Source: Mycobacterium vicinigordonae (GTDB lineage: Bacteria > Actinomycetota > Actinomycetes > Mycobacteriales > Mycobacteriaceae). From it: 64,000 bases of DNA. The notes below the pieces were generated by a model. It saw only the letters and a program-made list of their open reading frames with translations, was not told the origin of the DNA and made no database searches. The translations under genes were made by a program, and so were the position numbers. This document shows, piece by piece, positions 55,146 through 64,000 of this stretch (position 1 is its first letter; the number at the start of each line of letters is the position of its first letter). Where the stretch lies: the NCBI RefSeq assembly GCF_013466425.1, contig NZ_CP059165.1, forward strand, positions 4,712,001-4,776,000, given 5' to 3'.

Positions 55146-55160
55146 CGTCAGTATCTGACG
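55146..55160. promoter_or_regulatory. Perfect palindrome, candidate operator for the LuxR-type regulator
   Basis: The sequence CGTCAG-TAT-CTGACG forms a perfect 6+3+6 inverted repeat 15 bases before ATG 55176. A further half-site with the same CTGACGGTAT decamer lies at 55131-55140. Such an arrangement just ahead of a regulator gene is typical of autoregulation. No protein can be assigned to it from sequence alone. Confidence 0.45.
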
Positions 55161-55175
55161 GTATTATCCGGAAAT

Positions 55176-57812
55176 ATGCGGTGGGAGTTCGTCGGAAGAG
55201 ACGCTGAGATCCGTGTGCTCACCGAGTTGATAACTTCAACCGCGCCTTGTGCCCGAGGGGCCGTGCTGGCGGGGAAATCGGGCGTAGGCAAGACGGCGCT
55301 TGCTGTGGAGTGTCTCCGCCAGGTTGAGGGGCCGTCGTTTGCCACATTTCATGTATCAGCTAGCCGGGCGGCGGCTTTCATGCCGCTTGGCGCAGTTGCC
55401 TCGCTGCTGCCGGTATCCCAGTATCTCGGGAATGCTATTACGCCTGCACAAATGTTGAGTGCTGCTGCGGCGGAGTTGGTCCGCAGAGCTGGCGATCGGC
55501 GGCTTGTGCTCCTGGTCGACGACGCCCATCTCTTGGACGACGCCACTGCCACGCTGATTCACCAGTTGGCTGCCAGTGGGAGTGCGTTCGTACTTGGCAC
55601 AGTACGCAGTACCGCGAGCGCTCCCGGTCCGGTCGTGTCGCTTTGGAAGGACGGACTAGTCGAACGCATCGAGGTGGTGGGGCTAGATGAGGAATCGATT
55701 GCAGAGTTGGTCACCACTGTATTGGGGGGCCAAGTGGATCAGGCGGTGCCCGCCCGCCTAGCTGAGCGTTGCCAGGGAAATATCCTTTTCCTCCGCGAGC
55801 TCCTCCTAGGGGCAATCGCAGACCATAACTTGGTTCAAGATTCTGGGATTTGGTTCCTAGCCAGGCCCCTGACCCCGTCTGACAGGCTCGTGGAACTCGT
55901 CGAACTGCGCTTGGAAGGCTTATCGCCTCAAGAGCGAACGTTGCTAGAGCTCTTGTCCTGGGGAGAGCCGTTGGAGATAACGGAGTTGTCGGCACTAACT
56001 GGCATCTCAGATATTGAACAATTGGAACGACAAGGTTTCGTGAGCAGCCGAATAGAAGGTGACCGACTCGAAGTCCGCATGGCCCACCCCGTATATGGCG
56101 ACGTGGTGCGGGCTCGAACTCCCGCCATCCGGGTCCCGAGCATCACAACCCGGTTGGCGGATACGGTTGAGGCACAAGGCTCTTGCCATCCACGAGATAT
56201 CCTTCGGGTAGCTACATGGCGGCTACATGGCGGCGGTGGTCCCGCTGAACTGATGCTTGCTGCCGCCACCGCGGCTCAGCGCGATTACAACTTCATTCTC
56301 GCTGAGGCACTTGCGCAGAGAGCGCTTGCCGCAGGAGCCGGGTTTGATGCGGCGATCCTGCTCGCTGAGCTGGCTACCCAGCAGGGTCGCACGGCCGACG
56401 GTCACGACCAGTTGCTGCGCCTCGCCGCCAAGACGACCACGGATGCGCAACGGGGACGGGTGACTATCGCACGCCTAAATAACGAGGCGTTCTACGGAGG
56501 GTTGATTGACGAAGGACTACGAATAGTCAAAGAGGCGGACGTCGCGATCGACGATCCACTTTGGCTCGATTGGGTTCACTCGATGCGAGCCGGGCTAGTG
56601 CTCGCAAAGTGGGGACCCAGGCAGGCAATCGAATCAGTGGAACCGCTGCTACATCGCGCAAACGGGCGGCCGCTAGCGTGGACCTGCCAAGTAGCATCGC
56701 CTGCTCACGCACGTTTCGGCCTCTTGCTCGAAGCACTCAGCATTTCCGAACGCGGTTACACGACAGCAGAATCGGCCGCCGGGCCTTCCGATTGGTTTCC
56801 TTGGACTCATTTGTTTTTTCGCAGTCAGGCCTTTGCTTGGTGGGGGCGCCTTGACGAGGCCGATCAGTTGGCCAGAGATCAATACAACCAAGCGCTGCAC
56901 GACGGTTCCGTGGAAAAGCAGGCGTGGTTTGCGTTTGCACTGACGACGGAGGCAGCGGATCGGGGCAACGTATGTGATGCAGTCAAGTTTGGGAAGGAAG
57001 CTGTCGCGCTCTTCCATAACCTCACTCGGCCGTTAATGGAATACGTCTCACTCACCGCTCTGGCGTCGGCGCTCGCACTCAATGGTCAAGCTGAAGAAGC
57101 GCAACAGACGCTGGCCGCACTCGATGCGCTCGGGCTGCCGCGACTATACCTCGCCGGTATTGATCTTGAATTGGCCCGCGCCTGGACCGCTGCAGCGGCT
57201 AACGACCTGCCGCAAGCATGCAAGTTTCTAGAAGAAGCGGTTTCAGTCGGTCAACGCATCGGGGATCGTGTCGGCGCCGTAAATGCTCTACATATGCTGG
57301 GACGTCTGGGGTATAGCAAAGACGTCGGTGACCGGATGCAGGACCTCGCAAAGCATGTCGAGGGACCTCTCGCGGCGGCTCGTATCAACCACACGACTGC
57401 GCTTGCCGAGGATGATCCCAACGGCCTCGACGCGGTTTCGGCCACCTTCAGGGGGATGGGCGCGTATTTGCTGGCTGCCGAGGCTGCTTCAGATGCGGCA
57501 ATCGCATGGCGCCGGAGAGGTAAGGATCGGAAAGCAGCTGCAAGCGAATTTCAAGCGGCCGCGTCAACGATCAATTGTGCTGGACTCAGTCCGCTAGCGT
57601 TGCGGGGAACGACAATCCGCGGACTGCTGACCCGCGCCGAACAAGAAGCTGCACTATTGGCTGCGGCTGGGCGGTCTAACAAGGCAATCGCCGACCAGCT
57701 GTATCTCTCGGTGCGGACCGTCGAGGGCCGCCTTCAGCGAGTTTACGAGAAGCTCGGCATTTCCAGCCGCGAACAGCTCGCTTCAGCGGTTGGTGCCGCT
57801 CGATCCCAATGA
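55176..57812 (+). CDS. Large ATP-binding LuxR-family (LAL/MalT-type) regulator
   Basis: 878 residues from ATG 55176; the frame is open back to 55098. An N-terminal STAND-type ATPase has Walker A GKSGVGKT (33-40) and Walker B LVLLVDDAHLL (110-120). A long helical middle with TPR-like character (about 330-780) follows. The C-terminal LuxR helix-turn-helix has TRAEQEAALLAAAGRSNKAI and YLSVRTVEGRLQRVYEKLGI. LAL proteins activate catabolic or secondary-metabolite operons. A palindrome lies just before its start. It is the last clear gene of the island, and its target operon is not obvious. Confidence 0.9.
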   Translation: MRWEFVGRDAEIRVLTELITSTAPCARGAVLAGKSGVGKTALAVECLRQVEGPSFATFHVSASRAAAFMPLGAVASLLPVSQYLGNAITPAQMLSAAAAELVRRAGDRRLVLLVDDAHLLDDATATLIHQLAASGSAFVLGTVRSTASAPGPVVSLWKDGLVERIEVVGLDEESIAELVTTVLGGQVDQAVPARLAERCQGNILFLRELLLGAIADHNLVQDSGIWFLARPLTPSDRLVELVELRLEGLSPQERTLLELLSWGEPLEITELSALTGISDIEQLERQGFVSSRIEGDRLEVRMAHPVYGDVVRARTPAIRVPSITTRLADTVEAQGSCHPRDILRVATWRLHGGGGPAELMLAAATAAQRDYNFILAEALAQRALAAGAGFDAAILLAELATQQGRTADGHDQLLRLAAKTTTDAQRGRVTIARLNNEAFYGGLIDEGLRIVKEADVAIDDPLWLDWVHSMRAGLVLAKWGPRQAIESVEPLLHRANGRPLAWTCQVASPAHARFGLLLEALSISERGYTTAESAAGPSDWFPWTHLFFRSQAFAWWGRLDEADQLARDQYNQALHDGSVEKQAWFAFALTTEAADRGNVCDAVKFGKEAVALFHNLTRPLMEYVSLTALASALALNGQAEEAQQTLAALDALGLPRLYLAGIDLELARAWTAAAANDLPQACKFLEEAVSVGQRIGDRVGAVNALHMLGRLGYSKDVGDRMQDLAKHVEGPLAAARINHTTALAEDDPNGLDAVSATFRGMGAYLLAAEAASDAAIAWRRRGKDRKAAASEFQAAASTINCAGLSPLALRGTTIRGLLTRAEQEAALLAAAGRSNKAIADQLYLSVRTVEGRLQRVYEKLGISSREQLASAVGAARSQ

Positions 57813-58959
57813 CCGCTGGAATCGATCCGCAATAGCCGTAGGAAATTCGGGTCCAGCACGGGATACAAGATCACTTCAGTTCACATACCGGCCCGGATTC
57901 TGATGTGCGACAGCGGCGCCCGGGGCGCCAAATTTTCTTTGTGCTCCAGCCGCGCTCGTTTCCGATCCAATGGCTGACGGTCCGGCCATGTGTCGATGCG
58001 ATGAAAAGTCCTCGTGTGTGCGGCTTCAGGAGATCTTTGACGCTTGCGCTCCAGGCCATGATTGATGGATTCACTAGGTGTCGAGCGATGAGCTCGTTGG
58101 CAGTTCTGGCAACGGGGATAGGCTTTGAATATCTTGATACCGCTATCATCACCAGGCGTCGACAAACCAGCGATGTTCGGTACCGCACCGATGGCCAACC
58201 GACGCAACATTGTTCGTCGGCGTCGAAGACCTCAGTATCAGGGTCCAGGCAGTTCCGCTCACCGTGCTTGACATCGCCGCCGCCTACTGAGTTGACGAGA
58301 CGGGACGACGTCCAGGCCAAACCACAGTTACTCGCGGGGCTTTCGAGAACGAACATGAACACTCCGGCGAACGGCAGGGGAACACGCGAGAATGAATAAC
58401 CAAGCCGGACAAATTGGTTGGCGACCACCCTCGAAGTAACCGCCGAGGTTCTCGCCTGATCAGTCATTGCCGAAGGGATGCCACCAGGAAATCTCGAGCT
58501 CCTCTAGCAACCCAATTACGTCCTGCTAGGTAACGAAACCCATGTCTGCCAGCACCTTTCCATACGCAGGCTGTGCTTTGCCGGGGAGGACCTCCTCGGC
58601 GAGAAACGTACCGAATCCGATCCGCCAGTCGGGCGCCGTTGCTGCCGCAGCGTCTTAAGGACCCGCGACTGCCATCTTCGACGCCGCACGTTGAAATACT
58701 GCACACTTAGCACGTTGGTGCTTTTTGCCTTCTGGCCTTCGGCTATGGCTGGCGGCCCACTTCGAGCAAGGCCACGTCTGCCCGCTGCGCTGCGGGCACC
58801 AGTTTTGCGAAGTCCCGCTGCTCCAGGCTCGCCGTCGGAAGCTTCGCGCCCGGGAACCTCCACTCTCGCGGACCCGTTGCCGGCCCAAATCTTATCTGCC
58901 AGAAGGCAAGAAAGCGGGCGGCTCGCGAGGGCCGATTTCCACCGAGAGTGGGTTCCGTA
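57813..58959. other. Degenerate stretch near the right end of the island
   Basis: About 1.15 kb after the LuxR-type gene with only short, overlapping frames on both strands. None matches a family I recognise. The part just before the ParB remnant (about 58690-58955) has coding-like composition and may be plasmid-derived, but I cannot name it. Confidence 0.4.
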
Positions 58960-59470
58960 ATGACAGACACCATCACCAACGAGGCCGAGCAGACCACCAG
59001 CGAGAACCCGTGTTGAGTGTCAGCGAGCATCTCGACCCGCGCAGCCTGGTTTTGGAAACTAGTGTCCGTGACGTCGCCGTCCTGGCGGGGCGTTCGTGGC
59101 CAGCATCAAAGAGTACGGCGTGCTCACACCGATCGCCGCTGTACACGATGACGGTGGCCAGGTGTGGGTACGCTCCGGACAGCGTCGCGCGCTGGCCGCC
59201 CGCGAAGCCTGACTGGCTTCTGTGCCGGTATATGTCCGGCCCGCCACCGCCGGGGACGACGAGAAAGCCCAACTATTGCAACGGGTCTCGGGCAGATCGT
59301 AGAGAAGAACTAGCGCACGCAGCTAACCGCGGTCCAACGCACACGTGGCATTCAGCAGATGACCAGTGCCGAGGTGTCAATCGCCAGAGTCGCCAAAGGT
59401 TGTCAGTGGCCAAAGACGCCGCGCCGGCGGCGGCCAAGTCCGATTCGGCGACGCAAGCGCTGGCCGAATG
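58960..59470 (+). pseudogene. ParB-like plasmid partition/transfer gene, decayed
   Basis: Successive frames spell a ParB-N-domain protein of actinobacterial plasmids: MTDTITNEAEQTTSEN, then HLDPRSLVLETSVRDVAVL, FVASIKEYGVLTPIAAV, VWVRSGQRRALAAREA, VPVYVRPATAGDDEKAQLLQ, RTQLTAVQRTRGIQQM, VSIARVAK and AAAKSDSATQAL. At least two frameshifts and three stops interrupt it. The C-terminal third is missing; the sequence runs directly into the palindrome downstream of mdh. This is the best sign that part of the island came from a plasmid. Confidence 0.78.
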
Positions 59471-59477
59471 GACAGCG

Positions 59478-59533
59478 GAGCAGACGCAAAAGCCCCGTGG
59501 AGCTTAAGCTCCACGGGGCTTTTGCGTCTGCTC
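59478..59533. terminator. Perfect 56-bp palindrome, bidirectional terminator after mdh
   Basis: A 28-base arm (starting GAGCAGACGCAAAAGCCCCG) is followed without a loop by its exact reverse complement. It lies 2 bp after the mdh stop. The GC-rich central stem flanked by AAAA and TTTT tracts is a classical rho-independent form that would work in both directions. The outer GAGCAGACGC/GCGTCTGCTC arms are longer than a terminator needs. Confidence 0.8.
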
Positions 59534-59535
59534 GG

Positions 59536-60525
59536 CTAGATCAGTTTCAGCTCGGTGACCGCGTCACGCTCGTCGGCCAGCTCAGCGGTGGACTTGTCGA
59601 TACGGGCGCGCGAGAAGTCGTCGATGTCCAGCCCCTGCACGATCGACCAGTTGCCGTCCTTGGTGGTCACCGGGAACGACGAGATCAGGCCCTCCGGCAC
59701 GCCGTAGGAGCCATCAGAGACGACGGCCATCGACACCCAGTCGCCGTCCGGTGTGCCCTGCAGCCAGGAACGGGCGGCGTCGACGGTGGCCGAGGCGGCC
59801 GAGGCGGCCGAAGAGGCCCCGCGCGCGTCGATGATGGCCGCGCCGCGCTTGGCGACCGTCGGGATGAAGTAGTCCTCGATCCAGGCCTGGTCGTTGACCA
59901 CCTCGGCGGCGTTTTTGCCGCCCACTTCGGCGTGGAAGATGTCGGGGTACTGGGTGGCCGAGTGGTTGCCCCAGATCGTCATCTTCTTGATGTCGGTGAC
60001 CTTGGCGCCGGTCTTGGCGGCGAGCTGACTGATCGCCCGGTTGTGGTCCAGCCGGGTCAGTGCGGAGAAGCGCTCGTTGGGGATGTCGGGGGCGTTGGTC
60101 ATCGCGATCAACGCGTTGGTGTTGGCCGGGTTGCCGGTCACGCCGATCCGCACGTCGTCGGCGGCCACCGAGTTCAGCGCCTTGCCCTGGGCGGTGAAGA
60201 TCGCGCCGTTGGCTTCGAGCAGGTCGCCGCGCTCCATGCCCGGGCCACGCGGACGGGCGCCGACCAGCAGAGCCAGGTTCACGCCGTCGAAGATCTTGTT
60301 GGCGTCAGAGCCGATCTGTACGCCTGCCAACAATGGGAAGGCGCAATCGTCGAGTTCCATCACGACGCCCTCGAGCGCTTTGAGAGCGGGCTCGATCTCG
60401 AGCAGACGCAGCTCGATCGGACGGTCCGGACCCAGCAGCGAGCCGCTGGCCAGGCGGAACAACAGGCTGTAGCCGATCTGGCCGGCGGCACCGGTGACGG
60501 CAACCTTGAGAGGACTTGCGCTCAC
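59536..60525 (-). CDS. mdh: Malate dehydrogenase
   Basis: 329 residues. NAD site [20 protein letters not shown], then [33 protein letters not shown], the substrate/catalytic segment [20 protein letters not shown] and catalytic His in [16 protein letters not shown]. Interconverts malate and oxaloacetate in the TCA cycle. GTG 60525 follows a weak site. Divergent from corA as in M. tuberculosis, the 206 bp between them carrying both promoters. An Ala/Ser-rich stretch near residue 230 ([14 protein letters not shown]) is slightly longer than usual. Confidence 0.95.
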   Translation of the reverse strand: MSASPLKVAVTGAAGQIGYSLLFRLASGSLLGPDRPIELRLLEIEPALKALEGVVMELDDCAFPLLAGVQIGSDANKIFDGVNLALLVGARPRGPGMERGDLLEANGAIFTAQGKALNSVAADDVRIGVTGNPANTNALIAMTNAPDIPNERFSALTRLDHNRAISQLAAKTGAKVTDIKKMTIWGNHSATQYPDIFHAEVGGKNAAEVVNDQAWIEDYFIPTVAKRGAAIIDARGASSAASAASATVDAARSWLQGTPDGDWVSMAVVSDGSYGVPEGLISSFPVTTKDGNWSIVQGLDIDDFSRARIDKSTAELADERDAVTELKLI

Positions 60526-60731
60526 GTCGGTTCTGCTCCTTTAACGGATTCTTTTCGATGTATCCACGGGTTCGGGGTCGAAACTAGCGCACCGGTGCCG
60601 CCAGGAATTCGCCCGGTCCGCTCCGCGGCCGAGAATTCGCTGCTGGGGATGATGTTCGTCTCCTCTTGTTGCGCCAAGACGCGTACGATGAACCACCGCT
60701 CAGCAGGGCTGCACTGCGATTGGAGGTGGAC

Positions 60732-61832
60732 GTGTTTCCTGGATTCGACGCTTTGCCCGAAGCACTAAGACCGGTCGCGCGACAGCGCACCCAACACGTG
60801 CACCCGGTGCCCGATCCGCCGACCGAGACCCTGGTTGACTGCGGTGTCTACCTCGACGGCAATCGGCTGCCCGGCAGGTGGACGCCCTCCGACGCGCTGG
60901 CCAAGGTACGGGAACTCGGCCTGACCGGCCAGAACGTGTTCGTCTGGGTGGGCCTGCACGAACCCGACCAGGCACAGATGCAGGACGTCGCCGACCTCTA
61001 CGGACTGCACCCATTGGCCGTCGAGGACGCGGTGCACGCCCACCAACGCCCCAAGCTCGAGCGCTACGACGAAACCTTGTTCCTGGTCCTCAAGACCGTC
61101 AAGTACGTGCCGCACGAGTCGGTGGTGCTAGCCCGCGAGATCGTGGAGACGGGTGAGATCATGATCTTCGTCGGCGCGGATTTCGTGGTCACCGTCCGGC
61201 ATGGCGAACACGGCGGGTTGCACGAGGTGCGCAAGCGGATGGATGCCAACCCCGAGCACCTGCGGCTGGGTCCGTACGCGGTGATGCACGCGATCGCCGA
61301 CTATGTGGTGGACCACTACGTCGAGGTCACCGAGCTGATGGAGGACGACGTCGACGCGATCGAGGTGGTGGCGTTCTCGCCCGGCCGCAAGATCGACGTC
61401 GAACCGATCTATCTGCTCAAGCGTGAGGTCGTCGAGTTGCGCCGGTGCGTGGCCCCATTGTCAGGTGCGTTCGGGCGCATGCAGACCGAGAACAAGGACC
61501 TGATCTCCAAGGAAGTCCGGCGCTACCTACGCGACGTGGCCGACCACCAGACCGAGGCCGCCGAGCAGATCTCCGCCTACGACGACATGCTCAACTCACT
61601 GGTGCAGGCCGCGCTGGCCCGCGTCGGCATGCAGCAGAACATGGACATGCGCAAGATCTCGGCCTGGGCCGGTATCATCGCGGTTCCCACCATGGTCGCC
61701 GGCATCTACGGCATGAATTTCCGCGACATGCCGGAGCTGAATGAGAAGTGGGGCTACCCGACGGTCGTCGGCGTTATGGTCCTCATCTGTGTGTTCCTGT
61801 ACTTTCAGTTCCGCAAGCAGGACTGGCTATAG
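60732..61832 (+). CDS. corA: CorA magnesium/cobalt transporter
   Basis: 366 residues from GTG 60732, the length known for the M. tuberculosis protein; the frame is open to 60666. The long N-terminal cytosolic funnel is followed by two C-terminal helices. The first ends in the signature IYGMNF, and a second, VVGVMVLICVFLYFQF, is followed by a basic tail. Pentameric Mg2+ channel of the inner membrane. Confidence 0.94.
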   Translation: MFPGFDALPEALRPVARQRTQHVHPVPDPPTETLVDCGVYLDGNRLPGRWTPSDALAKVRELGLTGQNVFVWVGLHEPDQAQMQDVADLYGLHPLAVEDAVHAHQRPKLERYDETLFLVLKTVKYVPHESVVLAREIVETGEIMIFVGADFVVTVRHGEHGGLHEVRKRMDANPEHLRLGPYAVMHAIADYVVDHYVEVTELMEDDVDAIEVVAFSPGRKIDVEPIYLLKREVVELRRCVAPLSGAFGRMQTENKDLISKEVRRYLRDVADHQTEAAEQISAYDDMLNSLVQAALARVGMQQNMDMRKISAWAGIIAVPTMVAGIYGMNFRDMPELNEKWGYPTVVGVMVLICVFLYFQFRKQDWL

Positions 61833-61895
61833 ACCGAAGCGCCACCGTCGGGGCGATTCCGCTTGAGCCGACTCGGTTCTCCCCGCAGTCTTGGC

Positions 61896-62465
61896 TCAAT
61901 GCGGTTGCGCGGCAGGGCGATTGGGATCCGACACGTCGACACCGTCGTGCTGCCAGGCCTGGCGCATGGCCTCGGCGCCCTTGAGCCGCACCCAGGCGGC
62001 CTCGGTCGCGGTGACGGGCGTGGCGGACAGGAACCGCACCGGATCGCGCGGCGGATCCAACGCAAGATCGCCAATATCGCTGGTGCCCAACAGCATCGCG
62101 GTGAACGGCGCACCCATCCAGAGCGGCGCCCCGAGGTCGATCAACGCATCGGGCACCAGCACTATCCCTTCCACGGAAGGTGTGGCCGCCACGATCGCCA
62201 AGCTGCGCACCAGTCCGGTGACCGGCCCCGGATCACGCAGCCGCAGCACCACTTCGGCACGCGGCCCGGTTTCGTCGGTGACGATCTCGGTCGGGTCGGT
62301 CATCGGATGACGCGAGCAGCCCAGCGTCGCGTAGTGCGTCAATCCTGCGGAGCGGAACCGCAGCACCTCGATAGGTTCGGCACCCAGAAACGTCACACTC
62401 GCCGAATCGGGCGCCGCCCCGGCGAAGTGATCGCGCAGATGCGCGCGGACGTCGTCCAGCATCAC
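61896..62465 (-). CDS. Suppressor-of-fused (SUFU)-domain protein
   Basis: 189 residues. The SUFU-like domain shows LRFRSAGLTHYATLGCSRHP, PRAEVVLRLRDPGP, EGIVLVPDALIDLGAPLWMG and RFLSATPVTATEAAWVRLKG. Bacterial members are of unknown function and often sit with toxin-immunity genes; here it is joined to a sugar transporter. ATG 62465 overlaps the sugC stop by 4 bp, so it is expressed with the trehalose importer. Confidence 0.78.
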   Translation of the reverse strand: MMLDDVRAHLRDHFAGAAPDSASVTFLGAEPIEVLRFRSAGLTHYATLGCSRHPMTDPTEIVTDETGPRAEVVLRLRDPGPVTGLVRSLAIVAATPSVEGIVLVPDALIDLGAPLWMGAPFTAMLLGTSDIGDLALDPPRDPVRFLSATPVTATEAAWVRLKGAEAMRQAWQHDGVDVSDPNRPAAQPH

Positions 62466-63634
62466 TCGGCGGACGTAACGGTGAGGTTGGCGCCGGAGTC
62501 GGCGTCGAAGACGGCGATCTTGGCGGTCTCGAACGCGAGCTCGACCCGACCACCGACCGCTGCCTTCGACTCGGTGGGAACTCTTGCTACGAACTGGTTT
62601 TCGTTCACCTCCGACTCTGCAGCCACTTCGTCCAAGAGCGCCGAGTGCACGTCGGGGCCGGCCGTGGTGAAATACACGTACTTGTCCGAACCCAGCGACT
62701 CGACCAAATCGACACCGGCCTCGAAGACCAGTGAACTGATCCGCTGATACCCGTCGATCAGGGCGGCGTCGTGAATTTGCTCGGGCCGCACCCCCACAAT
62801 CACATTGCGCGGTTTGGGGTGCGCGCCGATCACCTGCTGAACCTCCGGAGCCAGAGTCACCTCGCCGAACGGCAACCCAAGTCCGACTGCGGTCAGCTCG
62901 GCGGGAAAGAAGTTCATCGCCGGCGACCCGATAAATCCGGCGACGAAAAGATTGGCCGGTCGCTCGTAAAGCTCGGCGGGCGTGCCGATCTGCTGCGCGA
63001 TTCCGGCGTGCATCACCACCACGCGGTCGCCCAGTGTCATCGCCTCGGTCTGGTCGTGGGTGACGTAGACGGTGGTGGTGCCCAGCCGCTTCTGCAGCCG
63101 GGCGATCTCCCCTCGCATCTGCACACGCAGTTTGGCGTCCAGGTTCGACAACGGCTCGTCCATGAGAAAAGCTTTGGGGTGACGCACGATTGCACGGCCC
63201 ATCGCCACTCGCTGCCGCTGACCACCCGATAGCTGCGCAGGCCGGCGATCCAGAAGTTCGGTCAGGTCCAGAATCTTGGCGGTCTCCTCGACCTTCGCCG
63301 CGATGTCGGCCTTCTTCATCTTGGCCAACGTCAGCGGGAAGGCGATGTTCTGCCGGACCGTCATGTGCGGATACAGCGCGTAGGACTGGAAGACCATCGC
63401 GATGTCGCGGTCCTTCGGCGCCTTCTCATTGACCCGTTCACCGCCGATACGCAACTCGCCAGACGAGATATCTTCAAGTCCAGCAATCATATTCAGCGTC
63501 GTGGTCTTTCCGCAGCCGGACGGGCCGACCAGGATGAGAAATTCCCCGTCAGCAATGGTGACACTCAGGTCTCGCACCGCGGTGTGACCGTCGGGGTAAC
63601 TCTTGTTGAGGTGTTCGAGCACAATCTCGGCCAT
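62462..63634 (-). CDS. sugC: SugC, ATPase of the LpqY-SugABC trehalose importer
   Basis: 390 residues. Walker A GPSGCGKTTTL, Q-loop AMVFQSYALYPHMT, signature LSGGQRQRVAMGRAI, Walker B AFLMDEPLSNLD, H-loop TVYVTHDQTEAMTLGDR, and a C-terminal TOBE/MalK regulatory domain. It drives recycling of trehalose released during mycolate transfer in mycobacteria. It starts 4 bp after the sugB stop. Confidence 0.95.
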   Translation of the reverse strand: MAEIVLEHLNKSYPDGHTAVRDLSVTIADGEFLILVGPSGCGKTTTLNMIAGLEDISSGELRIGGERVNEKAPKDRDIAMVFQSYALYPHMTVRQNIAFPLTLAKMKKADIAAKVEETAKILDLTELLDRRPAQLSGGQRQRVAMGRAIVRHPKAFLMDEPLSNLDAKLRVQMRGEIARLQKRLGTTTVYVTHDQTEAMTLGDRVVVMHAGIAQQIGTPAELYERPANLFVAGFIGSPAMNFFPAELTAVGLGLPFGEVTLAPEVQQVIGAHPKPRNVIVGVRPEQIHDAALIDGYQRISSLVFEAGVDLVESLGSDKYVYFTTAGPDVHSALLDEVAAESEVNENQFVARVPTESKAAVGGRVELAFETAKIAVFDADSGANLTVTSAE

Positions 63635-63638
63635 CGCG

Positions 63639-64000
63639 CTATCCCTTCACCGCGCCAGAGGTCAACCCGGCGACTATGCGTCGCTGGAAAATCAGGACAA
63701 AGACAATGATCGGGACGGTGATTACGATCGCCCCCGCCGCAATCGACCCGGTCGGCTCCTCGAACTGTGAGCTGCCGGTAAAGTTGGCGATCGCGACCGG
63801 TGCGGTGATCGCCGCTTCGGTCGCGGTCAGTGACAGCGCCAGCAGCAGGTCGTTCCACGCGAAGATGAACACCAGAATGGCGGCCGTCACCAGGCCCGGT
63901 GCCGCCAGCGGCGCGATCACCTTGAGCAGGACTTGACCGGGTGTGGCGCCGTCCATCTTGGCGGCCTTCTCCAAATCCCAAGGGATTTCCCGGAAGAACG
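63639..64000 (-). CDS. sugB: SugB, permease of the trehalose importer (5' end outside window)
   Basis: Only the C-terminal 120 residues are in the window. The coupling EAA loop ([20 protein letters not shown]) and two or three membrane helices ([40 protein letters not shown]) identify a binding-protein-dependent permease of the MalG type. The stop is 4 bp ahead of sugC, as in the sugABC operon. Confidence 0.9.
   Translation of the reverse strand, partial: FFREIPWDLEKAAKMDGATPGQVLLKVIAPLAAPGLVTAAILVFIFAWNDLLLALSLTATEAAITAPVAIANFTGSSQFEEPTGSIAAGAIVITVPIIVFVLIFQRRIVAGLTSGAVKG

Noticed and set aside
57871..58467. A 198-codon minus-strand frame after the LuxR-type gene
   Set aside because: Composition is unlike the neighbouring genes, and no motif or ribosome-binding site supports it.
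59359..60768. A 469-codon open frame on the plus strand
   Set aside because: It lies antisense to mdh and reads through the terminator palindrome; mdh on the other strand is unmistakable.
1..64000. tRNA or rRNA genes, CRISPR arrays, integrase with att site
   Set aside because: I looked for them because of the island and saw none. The absence of a tRNA at either border argues against a classical tRNA-targeted integrative element.

Overview
The window is a stretch of a high-GC actinobacterial chromosome that I read as a Mycobacterium. Lipoprotein LpqZ, the trehalose-importer genes sugB and sugC, corA divergent from mdh, a DUF732 secreted protein and a complete yrbE/mce operon with Mce-associated genes together point to this genus. 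The species cannot be fixed from the sequence.

Layout. The two ends look like conserved core. On the left are a DUF4436 membrane protein (partial), lpqZ and a malic enzyme (1-2801). On the right are mdh, corA, a SUFU-domain gene, sugC and sugB (59536-64000). In M. tuberculosis mdh and lpqZ lie close together, so the roughly 56 kb between them here (about 2.8-59.5 kb) reads as an accessory island. Its right edge carries a decayed plasmid-type ParB gene that abuts a perfect 56-bp palindrome just downstream of mdh. Remnants of IS3, IS21 and IS30 elements and one apparently intact IS110 element are scattered through it.

Island content. The first part (3-20.7 kb) holds an FAD oxidoreductase, a COX III/COX IV-like membrane pair, a six-helix membrane protein, a ferredoxin reductase, two alpha/beta hydrolases, an acyl-CoA ligase, a thiolase-like/DUF35 pair, two acyl-CoA dehydrogenases, an amidohydrolase of the ACMSD type, and a cytochrome P450 coupled to a Rieske ferredoxin. 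The second part (22.4-34.6 kb) holds two seemingly identical copies of a ring-hydroxylating dioxygenase alpha/beta pair in 2.29-kb direct repeats. The first copy is followed by a giant indolepyruvate-ferredoxin-oxidoreductase-like gene, the second by a dihydrodiol-dehydrogenase-like SDR and an extradiol dioxygenase. The third part (35.7-47.4 kb) is a complete mce operon (yrbEA, yrbEB, mceA-F) with a fumarylacetoacetate-hydrolase-family gene and two Mce-associated genes appended. The fourth part (48.6-58 kb) is regulatory and mobile: IS110, an AcoR/NtrC-like regulator, a decayed HxlR regulator, an SDR and a large LuxR-type ATPase regulator.

How it may work (inference). The island looks like a catabolic unit for a hydrophobic aromatic or polycyclic/steroid-like substrate. 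The Mce system would import it. P450 and Rieske dioxygenase would oxidise it, fed by the ferredoxin and ferredoxin reductase. SDR, extradiol dioxygenase, alpha/beta hydrolases and FAH-type hydrolase would open and cleave the ring. CoA ligase, acyl-CoA dehydrogenases and the thiolase/DUF35 pair would shorten the resulting acids. The substrate is not determinable from sequence alone.
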